From: Gallionella sp. UBA4121
GTDB lineage: Bacteria > Pseudomonadota > Gammaproteobacteria > Burkholderiales > Gallionellaceae
Length of the DNA stretch: 64,000 bases
Assembly (NCBI GenBank): GCA_002381565.1
Contig: DFWZ01000035.1
Coordinates: 6,135-70,134 of the forward strand
Direction of reading: 5' to 3'
A program made the translations under genes and the position numbers. The notes below the pieces were generated by a model. The model was not told the origin of the DNA. It saw only the letters and a list, made by a program, of their open reading frames with translations, and searched no databases. The first letter of the stretch is position 1, and every line of letters begins with the position of its first letter. Shown here one piece after another: positions 18,149 through 24,819 of the stretch.

Positions 18149-18361
18149 ATGAATATCGCTCTATCACCTATTGAATCCGAGTTTTCCACGACTGACGAAG
18201 CCGATGCTTATGATCAATGGTTTTGCGCGAAGGTGGAAAAATCGTTGCAGTTGGCGGATCAGCCTGACTCAATTCGCCTATCCCACGACGAAGTAATGTC
18301 GAAGGCCCGCGCCAGAATAGAAGCGAAAATTAAAGATAATGCAGCATGTCGTTTGGCTTGA
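18149..18361 (+). CDS. Type II antitoxin (StbD/RelB-like), toxin partner broken
   Basis: A 70-residue protein starting MNIALSPIESEF followed by TDEADAYDQWFCAKVEKSL, which fits the StbD/RelB-like antitoxins that precede RelE/ParE toxins. The ~RLSHDEVMSKARARIEAKI part would be the toxin-wrapping helix. The stop overlaps the start of the toxin frame by 23 bases, the usual arrangement of such pairs. The toxin is interrupted by a 110-bp MITE, so this intact antitoxin now has no functional partner here. It may still neutralise related toxins. Confidence 0.75.
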   Translation: MNIALSPIESEFSTTDEADAYDQWFCAKVEKSLQLADQPDSIRLSHDEVMSKARARIEAKIKDNAACRLA

Positions 18362-18730
18362 AACGGCAAGCCAGGATTTAGGGAAGCGCTGATTTATTCG
18401 TCATCCCCGCAAAAGCGAGGATCCAGCGCCTTTATTTAACTGGGTTCCCGCCTGCGCGGGAACGACAAAACCGAATAAATCAGCATCTCCTTAGACGAAA
18501 TCCTAGGTTATATCGAAGAGCGCAATCTGCTTGCAGCGTTGAATTTGCAAGAATCCATTGAGTACGCAGTTTCACAGTTACCTTTTCATCCTTACCTCTA
18601 CAGGCTCGGTCGAGTTTCCGGTACACGGGAGTTAGTCGTACACCCCAATTATTTGGTGATATATCGCGTTTGTGTTTCCCCCATCGAGATCATCAATATT
18701 CTGCACTCCAGACAACAATATCCCGCATAG
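18339..18730 (+). pseudogene. RelE/ParE-family toxin, interrupted by a MITE
   Basis: Two parts of one gene. 18339-18380 encodes MQHVVWLETASQDL. 18494-18730 continues in the original frame with DEILGYIEERNLLAALNLQ..., then HPYLYRLGRVSGTRELVVHP, NYLVIYRV and HSRQQYP, the classic C-terminal half of ParE/RelE toxins. Joining the parts at the TTA codon restores a 92-residue protein. The 113-base gap (MITE plus duplicated TTA) shifts the frame and brings stops, so the toxin is inactive. It overlaps the antitoxin stop codon. Confidence 0.85.
18381..18490. mobile_element. 110-bp MITE with TTA target duplication
   Basis: Ends are inverted repeats: left GGGAAGCGCTGATTTATTCG, right (reverse strand) GGAGATGCTGATTTATTCG, with a 13-base perfect core. 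TTA is present on both sides (18378-18380 and 18491-18493), and removing the element plus one TTA rebuilds the toxin frame exactly, which proves the boundaries. The inside holds two further palindromes built on CCCCGC...GCGAGG and TTCCCGC...GCGGGAA. It encodes nothing, so it must be moved by a transposase elsewhere. A longer relative lies at 44481-44684. Confidence 0.85.
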
Positions 18731-18771
18731 CTCGTATGCGAGGAAACTGTACGCGTGACCCCGCCGAAAGT

Positions 18772-18807
18772 AAAACGCCGCTCGGTGCTATACTGGGCGG
18801 CGTTTTT
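18772..18807 (+). terminator. Rho-independent terminator after the toxin remnant
   Basis: AAAACGCCGC pairs with GCGGCGTTTT around a TCGGTGCTATACTGG loop region, working in either direction. It resembles the typA terminator at 17969-18001 (CGCCGC-CGGTGC...GGGCGGCG in both), so the toxin-antitoxin region may have been inserted beside a duplicated terminator. Confidence 0.75.
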
Positions 18808-18820
18808 CATGGTCTGAGCT

Positions 18821-20188
18821 ATGTTCGAAATTATTTCGCTGGTGTTGCTTTGTCTTATCCTGTTCGCCTTGCTTTGGCTGGGTTTTCGGGTGGTTGCGCT
18901 TTCTCGTTTGCAGACGGAGCAGCCGCTGGAAAGAATGCTTGAAGAAAGGCATCGCCTGATGCTGGGCGACTTGCACGACGGGTTGAACAAGCAGGGCGAT
19001 CGTATGGTGGCAGCCACCACCGACAGTTCCGAGCGGCTGCGTGAAATTGTATCGCAGGAACTGAAAGCGACGCGCGAGGCGATGCAAGGCTTGCAACTGG
19101 CGCAGCGCGATGGCTTATCGGCTACCCGTGAAGATATTTTAAGGCAGCTCGCCGCACTGTCTGCCGAACTGCAAGCCAGGCAAGAGGCGATGCGCGTTGA
19201 GGTGATCAGCAAAACCATGCAAACCATGGCGGAGCAGGGGCGCGCCGATCAGGAACTGATCCAGTCCACGATGAAAAATGCTACCGGGATGCTGACGCTG
19301 TCCATTGAAGGACTCACCAAGAGTACGGATGCGCGACTCGAACAGATTTCCGGCAAGGTCGCCGAGCGCCTCGACGAAGGATTCAAGAAGACCAACGAGA
19401 CGTTTACCAATGTGATGACCCGTCTGGCCACCATCGACGAGGCGCAGAAGAAGATCGACAGTCTGACCACCAATGTGGTTAGTTTGCAAAACCTGCTGGG
19501 TGACAAGCGTTCGCGCGGCGCATTCGGCGAGGTGCAACTGGAGGGTCTGGTGCGCAATATTCTGCCGCCGGATGCGTATGAGTTTCAGGCAAAACTCTCC
19601 AATGGCAATCGTGTGGATTGCCTGCTGATCCTGCCCGCGCCGACAGGCCGTGTGCCGGTGGATGCAAAGTTTCCGCTGGAAAATTATCACCGCATGCTGG
19701 AAGCTGATCTGGCTGAATCCGACAGACTGGTGGCGCGCCGGCAATTCAAGGCCGATATCAAGAAACATATCGACGATATAAGCTTCAAATACCTGATTAA
19801 AAACGAGACTTCAGACGGCGCGGTGATGTTCGTGCCGGCAGAGGCGGTGTTCGCCGAGATTCACGCCTATCATTCAGATCTGGTTGAATATGCGATGAAC
19901 AAGCATGTCTGGATCGTCTCGCCGACCACCTTGATGGCGGTATTGAACACGGCTCGCGCGGTGATGAAAGACGTTCAGATGCGCGAACAGGTGCACATCA
20001 TTCAAAGCGAGTTGGGCAAGCTCAGTGTCGATTTTAAACGCTTTGACGAACGCATGAAGCGGCTGGCCGACAACATCCGCCGTGCGCACGAAGAGGCCGG
20101 ACAGGTGGAAATCTCCAGTCGGAAAATCAGCGATCATTTCACAAGAATCGAGGCTGTGGATGTGCTGGAGGTAAAAATCGATGTGTGA
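18821..20188 (+). CDS. rmuC: DNA recombination protein RmuC
   Basis: A 455-residue RmuC-family protein. Residues ~1-25 are a membrane anchor (ISLVLLCLILFALLWLGF), followed by ~200 residues of coiled coil and then the RmuC nuclease-like domain. That domain shows LGDKRSRGAFGEVQLEGLV, YEFQAKLSNGNRVDCLLILP and VDAKFPLENYHRML, a PD-(D/E)XK-like core. RmuC limits inversions at short inverted repeats, a fitting neighbour for a genome full of palindromes, though this link is only a remark. It starts just 14 bases after the terminator at 18772-18807. Confidence 0.93.
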   Translation: MFEIISLVLLCLILFALLWLGFRVVALSRLQTEQPLERMLEERHRLMLGDLHDGLNKQGDRMVAATTDSSERLREIVSQELKATREAMQGLQLAQRDGLSATREDILRQLAALSAELQARQEAMRVEVISKTMQTMAEQGRADQELIQSTMKNATGMLTLSIEGLTKSTDARLEQISGKVAERLDEGFKKTNETFTNVMTRLATIDEAQKKIDSLTTNVVSLQNLLGDKRSRGAFGEVQLEGLVRNILPPDAYEFQAKLSNGNRVDCLLILPAPTGRVPVDAKFPLENYHRMLEADLAESDRLVARRQFKADIKKHIDDISFKYLIKNETSDGAVMFVPAEAVFAEIHAYHSDLVEYAMNKHVWIVSPTTLMAVLNTARAVMKDVQMREQVHIIQSELGKLSVDFKRFDERMKRLADNIRRAHEEAGQVEISSRKISDHFTRIEAVDVLEVKIDV

Positions 20189-20306
20189 TTTTTGGGGTGT
20201 TATTTGCACCACAGCTTAAAGTTGTCACAGTTGTTCTGTACACTGCAAATATTAACGTGAAACTTGCTTAGCGTGTCATGCCGTTGAATATTTAAAGAGG
20301 ATCAAC

Positions 20307-21812
20307 ATGAAAGTGCTCGAACCCTGTACGCTGGTCATATTCGGTGCCGCCGGCAATTTGAGCCGACGCAAACTGATCCCCTCGCTGTTTCGCCTGGAGA
20401 TGGCGAAGCGTTTGCCGGAGCGCCTGATCATACTGGGCTGCGGCATCGAGCTGGTCGATCGCGGTGAGTGGATAGCAACGGTTGCCAACATGTTGCAACA
20501 GGCATCTCCGCAAGGCGTGGATGAGGAGGCACAGGCGCGTTTCTTTGCACGCATGCATTATCAGGCTATTCCGCCCGGCGACGATACGGCCTATACGCGT
20601 TTGCAGCAGTTGCTGGAAGAAAATGAAAAGTTCCCCCCCAATATGGTGTTTTACATGGCGGTTCGTCCGGCCGAGTTTACTGGCATCATCGAAAAACTGG
20701 GCAGCGTCGGGCTGCTCAAGGAGAACAGCGGCTGGCGGCGCGTGGTGATCGAAAAACCTTTCGGTTATGACCTGCTGAGCGCGCAGACACTGCAAAGCAG
20801 TCTGTACAGGCATCTCAATGAACCGCAGATATATCGCATCGATCATTATCTTGGCAAAGGCACCGTGCAGAATGTGATGGTGTTCCGCTTCGCTAATTTG
20901 CTGCTCGAACCGCTGTGGAACAATCATTATATCGATCATGTGCAGATTACCCATTCCGAGACACTGGGCGTTGAGGGTCGTGCTGATTATTATGAAGGCG
21001 CGGGCGCATTGCGCGACATGCTCCAGAGCCATCTTTTGCAACTGCTGGCCCTGGTGGCGATGGAGCCGCCGGTGACGATGTCTGCCGAACACCTGCGGGA
21101 TGAAAAAGTGAAAGTGCTCAAGGCGATCCGCCCGATTACGCAGAACGCTGTACATGCTCATGCCTTTCGTGGCCAGTATGCCAGTGGCAGCATAGATGGC
21201 AAAACGGTTCCCGGTTATCTGGAAGAGCCGGGTGTGGCAGCAGACAGCACCACTGAAACATACGCGGCCCTGAAACTGTTCGTCGATAACTGGCGCTGGG
21301 CGGGCGTGCCGTTCTATCTGCGCACTGGCAAGCGCATGAAGGAGAACAGTTCGGCGATCTGCATACGCTTCAAGAAGCCGCCGCAGGATTTGTTGCGGCA
21401 TACGCGCAGCGGCCCGTCACAGCCGAACTGGATCATGCTGGGCATCCAGCCCGATGACTGCCTTAAAATGGAAATGCAGGTCAAGGTGCCCGGGCTCGAT
21501 CTGCATACCCGCAGCATCAGTCTTGACGCCACCTATCGCAAGGGCAGTGATGAAGATTGCGATGCCTACGAAGGTCTGCTGCTGGACGTGATGCAAGGCG
21601 ATCATTCGCTGTTTTTGCGTATCGACGAGGTGGAAACTGCATGGCGCGTGGTCGATCCTATCCTCAAGGTATGGTCGATGGAGCGCGACTTTATCAACAA
21701 CTACCCGGCCGGCAGCTGGGGGCCGCGCGGCACCTACCGGCTGTTCGACCGGGACGATCAGTTCTGGCGTCATTCGCTGAATCTGGACGGCGCAGATTTA
21801 CAGGCGTACTAA
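20307..21812 (+). CDS. zwf: Glucose-6-phosphate 1-dehydrogenase
   Basis: A 501-residue enzyme oxidising glucose-6-phosphate to 6-phosphogluconolactone with NADP. The dinucleotide fold starts CTLVIFGAAGNLSRRKLIPS, EKPFGYD follows, and the active-site stretch is RIDHYLGKGTVQNVMVFRFAN with the catalytic Lys. Most family members have Glu after that Lys; here it is Gly. Further blocks are YYEGAGALRDMLQSHLLQL and FYLRTGKRM. It heads the zwf-glk-pgl-gnd run and has an AAGAGGA site before its ATG. Confidence 0.95.
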   Translation: MKVLEPCTLVIFGAAGNLSRRKLIPSLFRLEMAKRLPERLIILGCGIELVDRGEWIATVANMLQQASPQGVDEEAQARFFARMHYQAIPPGDDTAYTRLQQLLEENEKFPPNMVFYMAVRPAEFTGIIEKLGSVGLLKENSGWRRVVIEKPFGYDLLSAQTLQSSLYRHLNEPQIYRIDHYLGKGTVQNVMVFRFANLLLEPLWNNHYIDHVQITHSETLGVEGRADYYEGAGALRDMLQSHLLQLLALVAMEPPVTMSAEHLRDEKVKVLKAIRPITQNAVHAHAFRGQYASGSIDGKTVPGYLEEPGVAADSTTETYAALKLFVDNWRWAGVPFYLRTGKRMKENSSAICIRFKKPPQDLLRHTRSGPSQPNWIMLGIQPDDCLKMEMQVKVPGLDLHTRSISLDATYRKGSDEDCDAYEGLLLDVMQGDHSLFLRIDEVETAWRVVDPILKVWSMERDFINNYPAGSWGPRGTYRLFDRDDQFWRHSLNLDGADLQAY

Positions 21813-21840
21813 CTTGAAATTCGCGCAGCGATTCGTTTAT
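21812..21840 (-). repeat. Inverted partial copy of the repeat found inside glk
   Basis: Directly after the zwf stop, ACTTGAAATTCGCGCAGCGATTCGTTTAT is the reverse complement (22 of 29 bases) of 22133-22161 inside glk. It shows only the tail of that repeat. Confidence 0.6.
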
Positions 21841-21883
21841 TTCATCACTCCTGCGGGACATGGTTCGGCTGAGGGATGCGTAT

Positions 21884-22987
21884 ATGGAATGCAATTCCAT
21901 GTACGTTAGTACCGTGCAGACCGTTCTGGCTGGTGATATCGGCGGCACCAAAACGCGTCTTGCGGCTGCCGAAGTTGAGGGTACGCAAGTTCGAATCGTA
22001 CGGGAAAGCAGCTACGCCAGCCGGAATTTTGCAACGTTTGACCTGTTGCTGGCTGATTTTTTGTCGGGCGATAAACCCGACGGGCATGCCCGCTTTCCCC
22101 ATCCCAACCTTCCTCCGCAAGCAGGGGAAGGGGCAAACGAACGCTTGCGTGAATTTCAAGTGACAGCCGCGGCATTCGGTGTGGCAGGGCCGGTGCAGGG
22201 CCGGGTGGTGCAGACGACAAATCTGCCCTGGCGGATCGATGCCGATGCCTTGCAACGGCAATTCGGTTTTGCCCAATGCACCCTGCTCAATGATCTGGAA
22301 GCCACAGCCTGTGGACTGCCCGCCTTAGGTTGTGACGACTTGCTGACATTGCAGACAGGTGTTGCTAATTCCACCGGTAATGCTGCCGTGATTGCAGCCG
22401 GGACGGGGCTGGGTGAAGCCGGATTGTACTGGGATGGCAAACAGCATCAGCCGTTTGCCACTGAAGGCGGGCATGCCAGTTTCAGTCCGGGGAGTGAGCT
22501 TGAAATGGCCTTGCTGTGCCATCTCCAGCAACAGCATCAGCACGTCAGTTGGGAGCGCGTGGTATCCGGCATGGGACTGCTCAGCCTGCACGATTTTTTG
22601 CGCCAGTATCGCAAGGTAACTATACCGGGCTGGCTGGCGGAAGAAATGCGTCATGGGGATGCGGCGGCGGTAATTTCCAACGCGGCCCTGGCCGGGCGCG
22701 ATGAAATTTGTGTCGAAACACTGGATTGCTTCGTACGCTTATATGGTGCGGAGGCGGGTAATCTTGCGCTCAAGGTGATGAGCCGCGGAGGCCTGTATGT
22801 GGGTGGCGGCATCGCACCAAAGATTTTACCGGTATTGACCAGCGGCGTATTTCTGGAGGCATTCCTGAACAAAGGCCGGATGCGTCATTTGCTCGAAGTC
22901 ATGCCGGTCAGGGTGATCCTGAACGATCGCGCAGCCCTTTACGGGCCGGCTATACGTGCCGCACAGCTAGCAGTTGAAAAATCATGA
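21884..22987 (+). CDS. glk: Glucokinase with an in-frame repeat insertion
   Basis: A 367-residue glucokinase of the ROK-unrelated bacterial Glk family, phosphorylating glucose with ATP. Phosphate-binding VLAGDIGGTKTRLAAAEV is near the start, AAAFGVAGPVQG and TNLPWRID at ~95-120, LLNDLEATACGLPAL at ~135, and AAGTGLGEAGLYWDG and EGGHASFSP follow. E. coli Glk is 321 residues. The surplus lies at residues ~63-92, where HARFPHPNLPPQAGEGAN and ERLREFQ are encoded by a palindromic repeat. The start at 21884 was chosen because GAGGG sits 8 bases upstream; 21860 and 21899 are alternatives. Its stop overlaps the pgl start by 4 bases. Confidence 0.9.
   Translation: MECNSMYVSTVQTVLAGDIGGTKTRLAAAEVEGTQVRIVRESSYASRNFATFDLLLADFLSGDKPDGHARFPHPNLPPQAGEGANERLREFQVTAAAFGVAGPVQGRVVQTTNLPWRIDADALQRQFGFAQCTLLNDLEATACGLPALGCDDLLTLQTGVANSTGNAAVIAAGTGLGEAGLYWDGKQHQPFATEGGHASFSPGSELEMALLCHLQQQHQHVSWERVVSGMGLLSLHDFLRQYRKVTIPGWLAEEMRHGDAAAVISNAALAGRDEICVETLDCFVRLYGAEAGNLALKVMSRGGLYVGGGIAPKILPVLTSGVFLEAFLNKGRMRHLLEVMPVRVILNDRAALYGPAIRAAQLAVEKS
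22075..22161 (+). repeat. REP-like palindrome inserted in frame in glk
   Basis: The stretch contains CCCATCCCAACCTTCC, a CGCAAGCA loop region and GGGGAAGGGG, the same arms as the palindromes that flank the DUF559 gene near 50 kb (CCCCCA-CCTGACC-TCCCCC). It ends GAATTTCAAGT, a tail repeated in reverse at 21812-21840. It encodes about 28 extra residues without a stop. Confidence 0.75.
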
Positions 22988-23673
22988 ATATGATGCCGAA
23001 TGCACAGGCCGTGTTTGTTCATGAAGATCCGAAGTCGCTGGCGGTCGCAGTGGCAGAGCGCATCGCCAGGTTGGCGGATGAGGCGATTGCCGAGCGCGGT
23101 GTGTTTCATCTGGCACTGGCAGGCGGTGAAACCCCGCGCCGCTGTTATGAACGGCTGGTTCAGCTGGATATCGACTGGGCGCATGTGCAGATTTATTTCG
23201 GCGATGAACGCTGTCTGCCTAAGGGTGATGCAAAGCGCAATGACAGCATGGCGCGTGAGGCGCTGTTCGATCATGTTGCGCTACCCAGGGGCAATATTCA
23301 TTGCATGATGGCTGAACTTGGTGCAACGGCTGCGGCTGCGCGCTACATGGTGGTGCTTGCGGGCATTCGGCTTGATCTGGTGTTGCTGGGAATCGGCGAG
23401 GACGGACACACGGCCAGCCTGTTTCCGGGGAACACGGCAACTGATAGTCATGACGCTGTCGTGCCGGTATTCAACGCGCCCAAGCCGCCCACTGATCGGG
23501 TGTCGCTCGGCATGGGCATGCTCAATGCAGCCCGCGTGAAGCTGTTTCTGGTGGCAGGCGAGGGAAAGCGTCGTGCACTGGAACGAATATTGCAAGATGA
23601 GATATTGCCTGCTGCAAGAGTTATCAACGCCGAGTGGCATGTCGACCGCGCGGCATTACCGATAAAAATTTAA
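22984..23673 (+). CDS. pgl: 6-phosphogluconolactonase
   Basis: A 229-residue DevB/Pgl-type lactonase hydrolysing 6-phosphogluconolactone to 6-phosphogluconate. Marks are HLALAGGETPRRCYERL, IYFGDERCLPKGDAKRNDSM and LLGIGEDGHTASLFPG, the last carrying the catalytic-site residues. It overlaps glk by 4 bases and is followed 14 bases later by gnd, so the set is one transcription unit that runs the oxidative pentose-phosphate steps in order. Confidence 0.93.
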   Translation: MNMMPNAQAVFVHEDPKSLAVAVAERIARLADEAIAERGVFHLALAGGETPRRCYERLVQLDIDWAHVQIYFGDERCLPKGDAKRNDSMAREALFDHVALPRGNIHCMMAELGATAAAARYMVVLAGIRLDLVLLGIGEDGHTASLFPGNTATDSHDAVVPVFNAPKPPTDRVSLGMGMLNAARVKLFLVAGEGKRRALERILQDEILPAARVINAEWHVDRAALPIKI

Positions 23674-23687
23674 CGGGGGAGCAGTAA

Positions 23688-24701
23688 ATGCAGATAGGAA
23701 TGATAGGGCTGGGCCGTATGGGTGCAAACATGGTGCGCCGCTTGCAGCGTGCCGGACACCAGTGCGTGGTGTTTGACCGCAGTGCGGATGCCGTGCAGGC
23801 ATTGGCAAAGGAAGGCGCTGTCGGGGCGGTCAGTATGCAGAATTTTATGGATAAACTGGTTGCGCCGCGCGCAGTCTGGCTGATGTTGCCTGCCGCCGTG
23901 GTGGATGCCAGTATCCGCGAATTGACGCCCATGCTGGCTTGCGATGATGTGCTGATTGACGGCGGGAATTCTTACTATAAGGACGATATTGTCCGCGCCC
24001 GTGCGCTTGACGCTAAAGCAGTTCATTACGTCGATGTGGGCGTGAGCGGAGGGGTATGGGGGCTGGAGCGCGGCTATTGTCTGATGATAGGGGGTGATCA
24101 GGCGGCCGTGTCGCGTTTGCAACCGATCTTTGAGTCGTTAGCGCCCGGCGTCGAGACCGCACCGCGCACTGAAGGTCGCAGCGGCGCACCCAGCAGCGCT
24201 GAAATCGGCTACTTGCATTGCGGGCCGGCCGGCGCCGGACATTTTGTCAAAATGGTGCATAACGGCATCGAATATGGTTTGATGGCGGCGTATGCGGAAG
24301 GATTTAATTTGCTGCGCCATGCCAATGTGGGGGCAATTGAGCGACAAACCGATGCGGAAACCACGCCGTTGCGCGAACCGGATACGCTGCGTTTTGATAT
24401 CGATGTGTCAGAAGTGGCCCAGCTGTGGCGGCGCGGCAGCGTGGTGGGTTCGTGGTTGCTGGATTTGACGGCTCACGCGCTGCAAGAAGATGCAGATTTG
24501 ACCGGTTTTAGCGGACAGGTGTCCGATTCCGGCGAAGGACGCTGGACCAGTATTGCGGCGATCGAGTCCGGTACCCCCGCACCGGTGCTGACCGCTGCAT
24601 TGTTCAACCGGTTTTCATCTCGCGGCGAAGCGGATTATGGCGATAAGTTGCTGTCCGCGTTGCGTTTCGAATTTGGCGGGCATCATGAAAAACACAAATA
24701 G
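23688..24701 (+). CDS. gnd: 6-phosphogluconate dehydrogenase, decarboxylating (short type)
   Basis: A 337-residue enzyme yielding ribulose-5-phosphate, CO2 and NAD(P)H. The dinucleotide loop GMIGLGRMGANMVRRL opens the protein. DGGNSYYKDD and GVSGGVWGLERGYCLMIGGD follow, then the catalytic lysine region GAGHFVKMVHNGIEYG. The length marks the short-chain class (about 300-340 residues, often NAD-dependent) rather than the 470-residue E. coli form. A GGGGGAG site is 7 bases from the start. About 119 bases separate it from glgP. Confidence 0.93.
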   Translation: MQIGMIGLGRMGANMVRRLQRAGHQCVVFDRSADAVQALAKEGAVGAVSMQNFMDKLVAPRAVWLMLPAAVVDASIRELTPMLACDDVLIDGGNSYYKDDIVRARALDAKAVHYVDVGVSGGVWGLERGYCLMIGGDQAAVSRLQPIFESLAPGVETAPRTEGRSGAPSSAEIGYLHCGPAGAGHFVKMVHNGIEYGLMAAYAEGFNLLRHANVGAIERQTDAETTPLREPDTLRFDIDVSEVAQLWRRGSVVGSWLLDLTAHALQEDADLTGFSGQVSDSGEGRWTSIAAIESGTPAPVLTAALFNRFSSRGEADYGDKLLSALRFEFGGHHEKHK

Positions 24702-24819
24702 CTGACAGATACGGTAAAGCACGCTATCAATACGGCATGGCCTGTGACAGGGGGTGGTTCGTTGTTAGAATCAAAAAGTTCTCAGTTTCATATAAAATTT
24801 TACAATACAGGCGGTTATC

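Noticed and set aside
20292..21401. Long minus-strand frame opposite zwf
   Set aside because: Antisense shadow of zwf with no family motifs of its own.
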